Positions 31,249-44,400 of a stretch of 64,000 bases of DNA are shown here, piece by piece; within the stretch, counting starts at the first letter, position 1; the number at the start of each line of letters is the position of its first letter. The notes under the pieces are model-generated. The model was not told the origin of the DNA, ran no database searches, and worked only from the letters and a program-made list of their open reading frames with translations. The position numbers were made by a program, and so were the translations under genes. Origin of the DNA: Lenzites betulinus (taxonomy: Eukaryota; Basidiomycota; Agaricomycetes; Polyporales; Polyporaceae); contig JABYQU010000010.1 in NCBI GenBank assembly GCA_022264855.1, positions 620,001 to 684,000 on the forward strand. The letters run 5' to 3'.

Positions 31249-31942
31249 TCTGGATGTACGGTTCTTTGAAAATACGGCACGGTGTGCTCAAGCAGGATCC
31301 GAGTTTTCGTATTTGGTGTCGGAACTTGTCATCTGGAACGACAACGTGGGTAAAAGAACACCAAAAGGAGCATATAGCCAGGCCCACCGAAGACGTCCAC
31401 AGTAGATGCAAATCGATGACGGGGTCACAAGGAGGCCGTGCATATGGCGAACAACCCGATGATGGATAGTGACAAGCTGGCAGGGAGGGCGTCATGCATC
31501 ATGCTGCGCTTGTGCAACGCTCGAAGCTTTTTCGAGACACCGAATGCCTTGAAATGGTTGCTATAAGGCCATGTATATGTAGGCTCCTATCGCTTGCCAT
31601 TGCACAATCAGTAGCTTTGAACAACGTGCGTGTCGCAATATAGGTCAAGGATTACTTTATGCTGTTGCAAATGGAAGTCACCGCCAACTAAACTTCCGCG
31701 TAAAAGTTTTGGCCCTTACCGTGAGTTCCCTAATGAAATGACCAGGTGCTGTTCCCTGAAACGCTCCTCATGCAGAGCAGCAGTATACAGCTATACTCGT
31801 TAGGGCTCGATAGGGATTCAAAGCAGCGGATAAATAAAGCACGTGGCGTTACAAGCATCATACAATCTGCTGCCTGGCTATACTTCGTACATTGAGTGTA
31901 CACTCGGGTGGCGCATCGAGTCAGGCACCGGCTGTCGAAAAC

Positions 31943-32701
31943 CTAGGTCGCGTACTGTATCTCAGCATTGTTTTCAGGACAGTCACGAGCAATCTGTGGA
32001 ATGGCAGCTTCTGTGAGATTTTGTTGCATGCAGTGAGCAGATCACGTACGTGTCCCTCTTGCTGGCACTTATAGCAGGTCTTGTTCTTGTTGGGGTTACC
32101 AACATGAGCTCCGGTCTCAGCCGTCGTACCCGGAGGCGCCAGGCAGTCCCTAAGCGGAGTTCAGCATATGACGTTCAAGATGGCAGGTGCTGGAGTGATA
32201 TACCTGGCCATGTGGTTGGGACCGCCGCAGCGGTAGCACTTAACCGGTGGGAGAGCCGAAGTGTTCAATCCACGTCCCGGGGGCGGGGCGCGGGAGGCAA
32301 AGCCGCCACCAGCTCCGTTCGGGCAGGAGCGCGCGAAATGGCCGGGGCGTCCGCAGCTCTTCAGTAAACCGTCAGTCGATAGCATTGAATCATGTTCCGG
32401 ATAACTCACGTAGCACTTGGAGCCGGCATTTTGCAGCCTCAGGCTGGGACATTCAGCCTGGATATGGCCGACGCCACCGCAGGAGTAGCATTGTTTCGCG
32501 GCGACAGTGCGGGGAGAGGGGCAAGCCGCGGACTCATGGCCGGGCTGACGGCAATTGTAGCACAGACGCTGCTCGGACGAGCAGTTCTCCGCGATGTGCC
32601 CCACTACGATATGGTCTGCATATGTTGCAAAAATACATGCCGTAAAAGCACGCACGATTTCCACACTTGAAGCACCCCTTCCTGCTGAACTGATACGCCA
32701 T
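31943..32701 (-). CDS. GIS2: CCHC zinc-knuckle nucleic-acid-binding protein (Gis2/CNBP type)
   Basis: Five exons: 32701-32656, 32603-32410, 32358-32204, 32149-32050 and 31993-31943, giving 181 residues. Six zinc knuckles follow one another: CFKCGNLGHIAENC, CYNCRQPGHESAAC, CYSCGGVGHIQAEC, CYSCGRPGHFARSC, CYRCGGPNHMARDC and CYKCQQEGHIARDC. All have CX2CX4HX4C spacing. Four of the five exon junctions fall inside or next to knuckles, and correct spacing only appears with the splice sites chosen, which supports the model. A short Gly/Arg/Pro linker (GGGFASRAPPPGRG) sits before knuckle five. Gis2/CNBP proteins bind G-rich single strands and mRNAs and influence translation. Yeast Gis2 has seven knuckles. 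Retroviral-like Gag origin is unlikely, since no other Gag or Pol sequence is nearby. Confidence 0.93.
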
Positions 32702-32707
32702 TTTGAC

Positions 32708-32793
32708 CTAAGTTAACAAAAAAGCCTGAACCTAGAGTAGGGGTTATCGACATGAGGACATAAGGCGTGGCGAACACGAGTAAGCGGACTTAC
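32708..32793 (-). other. probable 5'-UTR intron of the GIS2-like gene
   Basis: On the minus strand GTAAGT at 32793 pairs with a pyrimidine-rich TTTTTTGTTAACTTAG acceptor at 32708, six bases before the ATG. At 86 bases it is longer than the coding introns. The pairing is strong by pattern, but there is no transcript evidence. Confidence 0.55.
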
Positions 32794-35700
32794 CTCGCTT
32801 CTTCCCTCTGCCTGCTAACCCTGACCTTTCCTTCCCTCCTCCTTCGTAAGGCGAGGCCGGCGATGAGAGTAGTTGATGGTGATAAAGCACAGAGTTATGG
32901 CAGAGTCTGCTCGGGAATGCATCTCCCCGCGACCGGCCCTGAAGCTTGACGATGCCTTGATTAGGAAGTCACGATCATACCTCCTGGAACTTTACTGCGC
33001 GACAATTAGGGCAGGATCTGGGTTGACCTCGAATATTATTGCTGCCGTACCCAGTCCACCATCTGTCTACTACGCAAACACCACAATGTGCCTATTCGAT
33101 CGTGCCGCGGATGACATTGTCCCTCACGCACGCGTTGCCACCACGAGGATCCGGCGCAACTGCTTCCCCGCACTCGCTGCTGCGTCTGGAACGTCGGACG
33201 ACTTGAGCCTGATATATGGAAATCGGCCGGCCGAGTGTCCTTGTCTTCCTATGCTCTCTACTGCCGGCGTGAAAAATTGAAATGCTGCGATATGAACGGT
33301 CTGCGTGAAGGGTTCCAACGTTCATGAAACGCGCACGACGTCACAATGGCTGTCCCAGCGGCGAGGTAAGCAGTCCGATGACTCTTTCCGTACAACGGAC
33401 AATTCACTCGTGTTGATAATCACCCAGGGTGGTCTGTATCCCGCATCGCCGAGGCCTTGTTCCCAACTGCGGAGGCTGAAAACACGCTGCAAAACTCAGG
33501 ACCAATTGGACGTTTTCTGCCCCTTCACTGATATCTTGATCCGAATCTCCGCCAGCACTTATAAGCTCTTCTAGGGGGGCTGGTGGTTCTCCGGGCGCAT
33601 CGATTCTCCTTACCCAGCGTCCCCCCGTCTCGGTATGTTCCTGCGCCCTACCAGCTCGCATCCGCTCTCTGACTAGTTATGTTTGTCGTCCTCCAGAGGC
33701 GTGTGAGGTCCCCGCGATCCTTCCAACGTACATCCGACCTCCGCCCACCCGCATCCATCGCGCTTCTTGTTGGGGTGAACACTCGGTTCGCTTAAGGTAT
33801 GCCGTCAACGACACATAGATTGGGTTCGCAGATTTAACAGATTCGCCTGGCAGATTCGGCCATGGGCCTTCTGCGAAGCGTTTGCACATCCTAACAAGAC
33901 ACGTCGTAACGAGCGCGCGAAGTATGGGTCTGTGTGTGGAAGGGGGGGCACCATAACATCTTGGGATGCGGTGAACTTCCGTAGCGGGTGCAATCAGTGA
34001 GCCTGCACCCACATTCTTACACCGCATTCATTAGTGCTGACCGTGGCTACAGGTACAGCTTCGCACTCGGCTAAGGGTACCTTCTGTCCACAGTACCTGG
34101 TGCTGGTTGTGCCTTTCTTTCGGAATACGAGAATAGCTGTCATTCAGCAAACCTACTCTTCAGTCAAGGCCTAAGCTCAAATGCTTGACCACCGGCAACT
34201 GGGCTGGTCATGTCGTGACGTAACGTTAAAGACTCCCTTAAAGGGCCTAAGGTAGGCCCAACGTAGATTCGACCACTATCACATGACAAGCACGTGATGT
34301 TCTCTGTCACGCTGGGAGGGATTTCGAGTGATAAGGGTCAGATATTCAAATTGAGAATTAAATTATGGAGGAAGAAGGACATGGCAGGCGCAGTGTTCGA
34401 CGCTACTCTACGGCTCAATAAAACCTGGGGGATCACGAAAGAGGGTATCGTGAGCATCAGGCTCTTCAAGGAGGCAGATCTCGAGAGGAATGTGGTCGCT
34501 GTGGTTGATGGAGTTCCCCTCAAGTCCATCATGCGGCGGTAAGTGCTCCCCACTTTTCATATCTATCATGTTGACTATGAAATTGCAGGTTCTACACTCA
34601 CTCCCTGCCGCGTTTCGTTGATGCTTACTCCAAGGTGTCTGACAAGCAGGCTGCATGGGCGACCAAGACGTACGACCATTTTCGATGTCAACTCACACAT
34701 GCTAATGTTACCCCTTTGAAGTAGATACAAGTCTGCCATTACCTTACACTTCTTTAGTTCACACTACGCATCGTAGCACAGTACTCGTAGCACTCGTCAT
34801 TCCTTGTGTCCTCCTCCTCGCACCCCTTATCCTGCCATAATTTTGAAGCGCCCGCGTGAGCGCCCGTGTTACTCTCGTTATGTCACGCGTGACGAGAGTG
34901 GTCGAATCTACGTTGGGCCTACCTTACCCGAACATGTGTGCCGATGGTTCATTACATGCATGGCCTGTACGCGAGTACGTCAGCGTTACTCTTTGAGTTC
35001 ATAATTTCAACCGACAACAACCTTGGGAACCTTTAAAGGGTCTTAGCTTGAGGTGGCGCCTGCTAATATATAGCTGCATGACAAGTCTTCTATCTATGAC
35101 TGCTGTCGTTCCTGAGGCCTGAGCTGGCCTGAGGCCCGAAGGGCTGCGCCAGGACTGAAACAGAAAACAGAACATGCCCGCCGAGTGTCCAGTTTTGTAC
35201 ATACCCTTTCGTACAGGAAGGATCCTTAAGTTTGAACCACCTTGAATGATTTCCGGGACGGTATAGAGAAATATGGTCTACCGGTACATACCCGTCTATG
35301 GTCTCAATCTGGAGAGCTCATAGGCAAAACATACATTCCATGTTGCGGTGTTCTGAGACTCGGGCATGCCCGGGAGCACAAGCGAGGAAGTCCGATATCT
35401 ACGGACTATCAATCTCCCGGAGTCGCATGATTGGTACTCTTGGCACCCCACAGAAACAGCACTAGTGATGCCGGATCCAGGTCCTGCTTGGTGGGGAGGC
35501 CATATGGTCACGCCAGAGCTCAATTATCGATATGTAGCGGTTCTCGCAGCTGCAAGTACTGTCAATTCACACACTCACCGTCTCCCATATATAGTGATAT
35601 GTAAACAGTATTACACAGCTGGGTTTTCGGGATGTACGTATTCGAGCGGTCGTTTCCCCTGGGGCCTCGGTGAATATTTATTTAGCGGGAGTCCGACCCG

Positions 35701-36079
35701 TGTCGGATATCGCAGGACCAGTGCACAGACAGGCCGGAAATCTACCTCAATATACGCACAATCAGGGCCGTGAAACGTCGGCGCGCCGTTTGTCGGGTGT
35801 TCCTATGATAGTTCTGAGATACTGAGTCGGTATGTCGCTCGGCGTGTATCGAGGTGTATCGCAGCATGCGGCGTGTGCAAGCGTGTGCCCAATCCTAATC
35901 GCTGACTCATGTGTGTATCATACATGGGATGTTCCGACCCCGGAGCACTGTGCCGCGTAGCAGTGTGCGATTTGTTTGTCAGCCACATAGTATACTTAGC
36001 TTGATAGGACCGTCGACGTTGCGAGCTTTCGTCCTAAACCACCGTCATCTACTCGCAATCCCTCGAGCTCGACTTAACG
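32794..36079. other. gene-poor region, 3.3 kb
   Basis: Apart from one small candidate at 34,297-34,724, nothing coding could be supported. Base composition is more even than in the flanking genes, with scattered short frames. No terminal repeats, target-site duplications or reverse-transcriptase/transposase motifs were recognised. The last ~200 bases should include the ARO8 promoter. Confidence 0.45.
34297..34724 (+). CDS. small two-exon hypothetical protein
   Basis: A possible gene of about 125 residues. Exon 1 (34297-34538) ends at a GTAAGT donor and exon 2 begins at 34589 after ATTGCAG. The joined frame is open: FDATLRLNKTWGITKEGIV, then VDGVPLKSIMRR joined to FYTHSLPRFVDAYSKVSDKQ. An internal GTACGA..TAG pair could remove the last 17 codons and extend the frame to about 34,781. 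An alternative start is the ATG at 34381. It lies alone in a gene-poor stretch, so a remnant of a mobile-element or a lineage-specific gene is possible. I recognise no family. Confidence 0.4.
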
Positions 36080-38338
36080 ATGGCATCCTCAGAGAAACAA
36101 CAGAAGTCCGTTGACCTCTCCCATCACCTTTCGGAGCTCGCGCGGGCGCGGGCGACGTCACCGCTGAAGGGCATTGGGCGGTTGTTCGAACGTCCGGGGA
36201 TGATCAGCCTCGCGGGGGGTAAGCTTTGCTTCTTGAAAGTTGTTAGAATGTACGACCTAGTCTTAATGGGTCTACTTCACCATCATAGGAATGCCCAACC
36301 CGGACTACTTCCCGTTCGCCGCAATATCCGGGGATGGTAGGTGGTCCAGTGATCATCTGTGCTGCTGTGCTGGAGGTCTCAACTTAGTCCGCTTCTCCAG
36401 CGCTGGTGTCCGACTCCTTTGCAGTGAACAACCAGCCGTCAGAGTCGTCCTTGTCGTGGCTTTGGAAGCTCTTTGGGTCCTCGCGCAAAGAGAAGACGAA
36501 CGCGATAACGATCCCAAAGTACCCCACCCGCCCCGGGGACGTCAACCTCGCGACGGCCCTGCAGTATGGCACAGCGACCGGCCTCTCGCAGCTCACCAAG
36601 TTTATCAGCGATTTCGTAGGCAAGGTCTATCAGCCCGGATACTCAGACTGGACCACGCTTATCCAGACTGGCAATACCGATGCGTAAGCGAAGTTGACTG
36701 CCCTATCGACCTGATCCGCCCATCTCACCTAATTGTAGTTGGTCGCGCGCCGTGCTGACTCTGTGTAACCCTGGCGAGGCGTTCATCACAGAGGACTGGA
36801 CATACCCCTCTGCATTGGCGAGCAGCCAACCTTGGGGTATCCATCCCGTTGGCGTCTCTATGGACAGCGAAGGGATGCGCAGCGACGAGTTGCGCAAGCT
36901 GCTTGCTGAATGGGACGAAGCCGCGCGCGGATCCAAGCGGTATGACTCCCACGGGGGACAACTAAGTTCGCAACTCGGGTCGTTAACAATTCTACGTCAG
37001 CCCGCATGTCTTGTACACTGTGCCCATTGGCCAGAACCCGACTGGCATGGTGAGTAGCCTAGATGTATGCTGCTTATCTGGGGACTCACCGCTTGTTAGA
37101 CCATGGGTGCAGCGAGGAAGAAGGAGATCTACGACGTTTGCGTTGAATACGGTACGCCCATCTCTGACACCTGCCTCTGCATGATGTGATTAACGGCATC
37201 GTAGACGTCATCATCGTCGAGGATGATCCCTACTACTTCCTGCAAATGGCGCCCTATGCTGCGAAGTTCGAAGGCGGCTCTCAGCCAAGCTCTGCTGACA
37301 GCGAAAAGTGGATCGCCAGCCTCTCCCCTAGCTTCGTCAGGTAAGCAATTATGTCATATAGACGGGATGTTTCTCATGTGCCACAGGTTCGACTACCAAG
37401 GCCGCGTAATCCGCCTTGACACATTCTCCAAGGTATGTGCTCAGTTGGATCCCATGTCCGTATTCCGGCTCGCTCACCTCGCCCCTGCAGACGATTGCCC
37501 CGGGATCTCGGCTCGGCTTCTTCACGTGTAATCCTGTCTTCGCGGAGAGACTGGAGCGGGCAGGAGAGACCTCCACACAAGCGCCCTGCGGTTTTGGCCA
37601 GGTCCGCTCCTTTGTTCCCTTTTTGCCGATTTCCATCCTAATTCACACTCCTTACGTTTCGTAGTCCCTTATCACTCAACTGCTCACCACATGGCAGCTT
37701 GACGGCTACGTTAGGTGGCTACACGGTATGCAAGCTTTGTGCGCTCTGCATGCCTATAGAGCATATACTGATAGGATGCTGCATGTTTTTCAGGACTTTC
37801 CGCTCAATACCAAGCCCGTCGTGACTTCTTCATTGACACGCTCGCGGAGGAGTTCCACATGAGGACGTCTCTGGGAACGATGGGCGCCTGGCGGGGCTGC
37901 ACCATATACACCGCATCTGCAAAACCGCGGGGCCCCATGGGGATGTGGGAGAAATACGCGCTCGGGGAGCAGCCGTTCTTCAGCTTTGTGCCGCCGACGG
38001 CGGGCATGTTCATCTGGCTGAAGATCAACTTCGAGAACGTGCGCGGGTTCCAGGCCGGCACCGAGGAAACTCTCGAGAGCAAGTTGTGGATGAAGCTGGC
38101 GATGGCGGGCGTGCTCGTCGGCCCTGGCACCTACTTCGCGTCCAAGGCGGACATGGTTAGTGCCGCTGAGGGCCACTTCCGAGTCAGCTTCAGTTTCGCA
38201 ACGGTATGTGTCCTCTACTATCACGCTGTTTTTTGCGATGTATACTTACGCTCATACCAGGACGCGGAAATGAAGAAGGCCATCGGAATTTTCGGTAAAA
38301 TCGTCCGCGATTTCTTCGAGAACCCTGACTCGGAGTAG
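36080..38338 (+). CDS. ARO8: aromatic amino acid aminotransferase (Aro8-like)
   Basis: Twelve exons: 36080-36218, 36289-36336, 36401-36683, 36739-36939, 37001-37049, 37100-37151, 37205-37340, 37387-37432, 37491-37601, 37665-37725, 37794-38203 and 38261-38338, giving 537 residues. It is a fold-type I, PLP-dependent transaminase. Landmarks: SPLKGIGRLFERPGMISLAGG, PNPDYFPF, the YGTATGL phosphate-binding region, VPIGQNPTGM, IIVEDDPYY (Asp that contacts the PLP ring) and DTFSKTIAPGSRLGFF, with the Schiff-base Lys at about 318. The size and PNPDYFPF match the fungal Aro8/Aro9 and kynurenine-aminotransferase group, which act on Phe, Tyr, Trp and alpha-aminoadipate. Exact substrate preference cannot be read from sequence. 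It is the most intron-dense gene apart from the amidohydrolase. Confidence 0.94.
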
Positions 38339-38667
38339 ACCCAGTCGACGCGGCGCACCATTTCTCTCCTACTGGTAGATCTTTCCCCTTGGATGTATGG
38401 ACATAATCGTGTAACTATAGCTAGATATAACCGGTTAACCTGCTGTAACCTATGCAATTTTTTCTTTGTTCGCCCTCACCTGTTTCGTGCGCGCTGCGTT
38501 GGAGTGCTTTCGTCGAGCTTTGCACTTTCTGAAGGCGGCCCGCGGGGTCCGGCCTTCAGCTAAGCGTGAGATACCCCGATTGCGGGCGCCTGCCCGGTTA
38601 TCTCTGTCTACCACGTCCTGACCCGCCCTAAACCACACGCGTCGGGCCTGCGCAAGTGCAAGCGACC
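38339..38667. other. intergenic region, ARO8 / Reb1-like gene
   Basis: A 329-base gap between two genes on the same strand. No further gene was seen; it must hold the ARO8 3' end and the promoter of the Myb factor. Confidence 0.5.
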
Positions 38668-41089
38668 ATGTCCGCCGCCTCTGTCGCGCCTGCTTCGCTT
38701 TCCGACGATATCCAACGCGCCCTGCAGCAAGCCGTCGGCGACGCCAACAATGCTGCCGCAGGTATTGCGAAGCACAGGAAACATAAACGGCCGAAGGACG
38801 ACGAGCATGCGCCTGCCCAGGCGGAGGATGGCGGGGCGAGAAAGAAGAAAAAGTCAAAGCGCCATAACGGGGACGTGAACGGAGAACTTGAGCAGGCCAG
38901 CGGCAGCGGCAGCGGTGAGCAGACCACGACTCCCTCCGAGCTTGACGGTGCGTCAGGGGCGGACGGCGCGCCCGCGAGGAAGAAGAAAAAGAGCAAGGGC
39001 AAGGAGCGGGCGCACGAGCCTGAGCCTGCGCTGTCCCAGATCGATCCTGCGCTCACCGGCGGCGTGCACCCCGGGGGCCCAACAATGGACATCGGGGCCT
39101 CCTCCGCCGACTTCCTCTCTGCAGTCGTCGCCGCGGCGTCCGCTACTGGCGGCGGCCATCACCTGCCCGGCGGCTTCGAGCAGCAGATGCAGCAGTTCAT
39201 GTCGTACCCACCCGAGTACGACCCTTACGCCTTCGCGCAGCCCCCGCCCCCTCAGCATGGCCAGGCATCACACCCACACCCACATTCGCACCAGGACGGT
39301 ACTCCTTTCGGACATGCGGCGCCGGGGCACCCACCAATGTTCCCCGACCCTGTGGCGCTTCTCCCCGACCTGAACTTCGCGTCCAGTGAGGATCTGCTGC
39401 GAAGCCTGCAGGAGTTTGACATCTCGAAGGTTGTCACGGTGCTCAAAACGCTCGGGGAGGCGGCCGCGGCCGCGAACGTGCATCTGAATATCCCGCCCAT
39501 GTTTGCCCCAGGACCCCCACCTGCGCCCCCGCCCCCTGTTCAGCAGCAGCCCGTGGGATCAGATGCTATCATGGGTCGACCTCCGAAGCAGAAGAAGAGC
39601 AGAGGCGTGGGTCCTTCGTCTGCGGCAGGGCCCCCCGCTGATTTGCAGCCGGATAATCCGGAGCACGCGCATATGCTCGCTAATGTGTGGATGACTGCGG
39701 CGAAGCTTGGCGAGCTGGTCAAAACGGAAGGTACGGTGCGGTGAGACGCCTATCGAGTGACGCAGTTTTGTTAAAGGGTCTGCACGCTCGTAGGCTTGGT
39801 CTATAAGAAGGGCAAGTTCTCCGCTACCGAGGTTCAGCAGATCACAGAAGCAATCGAGCGTTACCGCGCGGTATGTATCCAAATATTCAGTTTTTGGCCT
39901 AGTGTTCAATCTAGGGGTATAGAACCACGGTCTCTCTCAGGCTGACTTGGATCAAATCATCTTCTCCAACAAGTTGGGCAAGGAGAAGGGCCATGAGTCC
40001 TTTTGGTCGGAGATTAGTAAGAATGCCTCTGTTTTACAACTTCATGCCCCGACTCACTTTTTTGAACAGCGTCTGCGCTGCATCTGCGTCCTATCATCGC
40101 GGTGTACCACCATGTCCGGCGGGCAAGGCATCCGTTCGCCGGCAAGGGCTCGTGGACAAAGACGGAAGACGACCTGCTGCTGGAGTGTATGAACAATATG
40201 GGACAACAGTGGGAGAAGATTAGCGATGTTGTGCATAGGACCGCTGCAGATTGTAGAGACCGATACCGGAATCATCTCCAGGATCGAGATACGCGACGTC
40301 AAGGTTTGCACTTTGCACTCGTCTTAATTTCAAAGACCGTTGCTCACACCGTTTTATTAGGTCCATGGACCAAGGAAGAGGAAGATGAGTTAACAAAGAT
40401 TGTGACGGAGATGACGGTGGAACAAGGGAAGGACGTCGATAACGACATCTTCTGGGGCGTCGTGAGCAAGCGCATGGGCGGGAAGCGCGGTCGGCAACAA
40501 TGCAGAATCAAGTGGTGGGTTGGCTGATGCAGATTGCTCCGGTGGTACACTTAACTGACTGGCATGCAGGACGGATTCGCTAGCGCCGCAAATGAAGAAC
40601 ACTGGGGAGCGGCCACGGTGGAGTCCAATGGACGCTTATATCCTCGTTCATAAGTGAGTACCGCCCGTTGCGATGTGCCACACGCGCTGACTATTCATCC
40701 GCAGAGTTGACTCCTTGAACGTGCGGGATGACACGGAGATCGACTGGAAGCTGCTGCCGGATGACAACTGGAACGTCTGGAGTGCTCACTCGCTACAGAG
40801 GCGCTGGCTAACAATGAAACGGAGCATCAAGGGCTTCGAGGAGATGTCGCATGCGGGTACGTCCAGTTTCCTTGTTCCTCGAGTGGCACGGTACCTATCT
40901 GACTGACGTGTCGGCTGTGTAGAGATCATGGAGATTCTGAAGACTAAAAAGGCGCAGTCACCACCGCCGTCGGTGGCGGGGCGGAAGAAAAAGAGCAAAG
41001 TGACGAGTGCGGAGGCGGTAAACGATGGGGAAGAGGGAGATACGCAACCTGAAGCAGGGTCGAGTGGTGGTGTCGCTACCTCGAGTTGA
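38668..41089 (+). CDS. Reb1/TTF-I-like Myb DNA-binding protein
   Basis: Eight exons: 38668-39730, 39794-39870, 39941-40016, 40070-40303, 40361-40514, 40570-40653, 40705-40856 and 40923-41089, giving 668 residues. The N-terminal half is disordered, with two Lys-rich nuclear-localisation-like clusters (RKKKKSKRH and RKKKKSKGK) and Pro/His-rich linkers. The C-terminal half has Myb/SANT repeats: GKGSWTKTEDDLLLECMNN, RQGPWTKEEEDELTKIVTEM and a divergent third, PRWSPMDAYILVHKV. A conserved region, KKGKFSATEVQQITEAIERY, precedes them. This order matches Reb1 (yeasts) and TTF-I (mammals), which bind rDNA terminators, pause Pol I and act as general regulatory factors. The role is inferred by family. 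A basic tail (GRKKKSKVTS) ends the protein. Confidence 0.85.
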
Positions 41090-41459
41090 CGTTGACAAGA
41101 AATGTAGCGAGACAAGCTTGGAAGAACCACCGTGCTTGGGAGGCCCTGCTAGCCCGACTCCGAGTGGCGGCTGCTTTGTCGGGGACGCGGCCACGTGACA
41201 GAAGCGACGCGCCTATGAGAGGCACAACAAGGCCAAACAGCGCGAAGGCGTGGTTCAGTTGCGGGGCAAGTGCCGCACCGAATCTACGAACGGCTAGAGA
41301 ATGCAGAGCTGCTCGTTATAAACACCTCTTCTCCCTCTGCTCGCTGGCGTGATCCATTTCCCCGCTATTTATCTTCTGTTGCTCTGCCGCTTCACTTTCG
41401 ATCCTCTCAAGGCTTGATTTGACCACAACTGCTGCTAGGGGCGCGTATGCTTGTCTGCT
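41090..41459. other. intergenic region, Myb factor / Rho GEF
   Basis: A 370-base gap between same-strand genes. No gene was seen. It should hold the promoter of the downstream Rho GEF, including a CTC/TTC-rich stretch at 41,325-41,350. Confidence 0.5.
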
Positions 41460-44400
41460 ATGGCCCTCAGCCACTCCCCCCGCAAGCAAGTTCCCCTTAA
41501 CTTTGAGGATGACTATTCGTCTCGCCCGAAGGCTCGGTCTACGGGCGCGAATGTGACGCGACGCGTCTTTCTCTGTGGTGTTGTCGTGGAAGGAGCAGAC
41601 AGCGGACGCGAACTTGCGCAAGGTGTGTTCCCGTGTTTATCCACACAGTGGTCACCGTCAAACGTCTAGCGGACATACCAAAATGGTGCATGGAACACTC
41701 TTTGCATGTACTGACGCGGTCTTGGATCATCAGATGTGCAGGATCTCGTTGCATCCCTCGGAGAACCCATGGATATGGAGTCAGAACCCTTGTCACCCTC
41801 TTCTGCCCAGGAGAATACTAACCTTACAAACATAGTATGTGAGACCTTCTAGTGCCTCCCCTCAAACGTGCTGATGGACAGGTATAGGGATCCCGTATAC
41901 CGGCTACCACAAATTGGGATGCCTTCAATGAAGTTCTGAAGGAGCTCGTTAGCACTGAGCGGTCCTACGTTAAGCGGCTGCACATGCTCAAGACAGACTA
42001 TGCCGATCCCCTGCGAAGCTTCGCGCGGAGTAAGGAGACCGCGATTATCCCTCCATACGAGGCCAAGACCCTCTTCGGAAACATCGATAACCTTCTGCCT
42101 GTGAATGAGGCCTTCCTGACTGACCTAGAGAAGATGGAGAAGATGGCGCACAAGGGTGGGCCAGGGGTCGGAGATGTCGCCCTCAAACACTTCAAGACGC
42201 TGAGGGGCTTTGAACACTACCGGCAGTACTATGCCAAGCGGGAGGAGGCGCAGCGGATCTTCGAGCACGAAGTGAAGAAGTCATCGCGTTTCTCCGAGTA
42301 CATCGACGTAGGTCTCACGAAGACGCCTTCCCTGTTATCTTATGCTCAACAGTGCTAAACCCCAGCGCGTGAAATACTCAACTGCCGACCTGCGCAACAA
42401 AGTCGGCCTGCGCGAGCTGCTCATGGAGCCTGTGCAGCGCATCCCGCGATACACCCTCATGTTCCGCACGATGCTCAAACACATGGGCGCTACGGACCCC
42501 CAGCGCGCGCGGCTGCAGGAGGCAGACGAAATCGCGAGCAGGATCGCCTTGGCGGAGGCGGACGACCACACGAAGCGCGCCGCGACGCTCTACAGCCTTG
42601 CGGGCGCGATCGACGACTTCCCCGTCGCGCTCGTCTCGAATTCGCGTCACTTACTTGCGTGCATCGATGTGCAGGACGTGATTGCGCCCGACCCGTTCAT
42701 GGCCGTCTCGTCGAGTGGACCCGCGGCGGCGCTCGTGCTGCATTGCACGCTCTTTCTGTTCGATGACAAGCTTGTCATCGTGAAGCGGCCTGTGGAGAAG
42801 AGCGGGCGTACGCTCGCGGGCTTAGATGTGGTCGAGCGACCCGCGAGGGGCGGCGCGCAGGTCAAGAGCGCGCGAAAGAGTGGGCTAGTGTGCAAAGGCG
42901 TCGTGGATATTACGGATGTCGTCGCTACAGACGTCGGCGGGGCTGGTCTGTTGTTCTATACTCTCCCGGATCCCAAATGCTCACATATAAGCCAGACTTC
43001 CACATATACCTCGAAAGTCCACCTATGGACGTCTCCGAACGGTGGGCAGGCCGTCAGTTCCGCTCCCTCTCAGTCGTCTTCCCTCCGTCACCCGTTTACC
43101 TCGACCCACAACGCACGGAGTCCGAGAAACAACGCTTCCTGGAGCAGCTGTGGGACGCACAAGCTCGCTTCCGCACTCGTGGGGGGCGGTCTGTTATCCT
43201 TCGTGGAAAGGAGAGCGAGGTAGAGAGCAGGGCCGGACGGATCACTAGGGCTCGAACGTATTACAATATTTATACGCGCACGAGCTTCCTGCAGGAGCCC
43301 AAGAAGGTACCTATCTACTGCCTACTCTTCGCGCACCTCGCTGATGATGGAGTTGTTGGGCCGCTAGACCAAGGTTGTCATGCATGTCGATCCCATGGGA
43401 ACGGCAGACTCGATCCCGTTTGGCTCTCATGCCCCACCCTACGTCGTGCTGCGTGTGCAGCCCATGGCAGGGGAGTTGGCTCGATATAAGGTCGCCTCAA
43501 GCGACCCTGATGAGGAGCCAGAGGAGGATATCATGCAGACCACCTTTATTCCCGACCGTGTATTACAAACCAGTGAGCTCGATTCAATTTTCTCACTTCC
43601 ACAAAACCCTCATCAGCCGCCTGGCGACAGTTCACCAATATGGCTTGTTCAAGTTCAACACAGGGAATGTCTCTCGCCCAACGACCCCCACCACCTCACG
43701 CTTGCGTCCCACCAAGTTCGCACTGGACGTGATCTCTCGCAACATCTTCGGCGCGCGCCCAGGCTCCGGCGTGGGTGACTTCTTCGCGGGTTCGATGAAC
43801 AGTCACCGACGCTCACGCACCGCGACCGCCGACAGCCGCACGTCGACGCTCACTAGTCATGGCACCGCGGGGAGCAGCATCGGCCGTTTCTCGCGCACGT
43901 CGGGAACGTCGGGCACCACCGCGGCCACATCCCTCAACGAGGACGACTCGCCCCCCGTCAGCTCCGGCTCGTTCTCGAAGAGCACGTCGACGAGCCGCGC
44001 TCGCTCGCTGTCGCGGGGCGCGCGTAAGCTCGTGAAGCGGGCGAAGTCACCGTTCGGCGCGGACGTGGCGAGCGAGCCGGAGAGCCCCGCGCGCCCGAAG
44101 GAGTCGGGTAAGAAGAACGCGTATGCGCGGCGGCGGTCGATGTCGACGGGGCAGGCGGACGCGCTCGGCGCGGAGACTGATGAGGAGAGTGATAGGGAGG
44201 CGACGGCGCGGGGGAGCGTGCGGGCGCGGATGCGGAAGATGGGGCCTATGGATGAGTCTGAGCGAGATTTGACGATGCGCCTCGAGCTTGCGCGGCAGAA
44301 CAGTCAGAATCAACATGGGAGAGAGATCTCGACGCCAGCAATGGAGGCGCCATCGGAGGAGACGATATACGAAGGTGAGTCTTCGCTACAAGCCCGTACG

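Noticed and set aside
31943..32701. Zinc knuckles as part of a retrotransposon Gag
   Set aside because: Six regular knuckles across five exons, a short stand-alone protein and no protease, integrase or reverse transcriptase nearby fit Gis2/CNBP instead.
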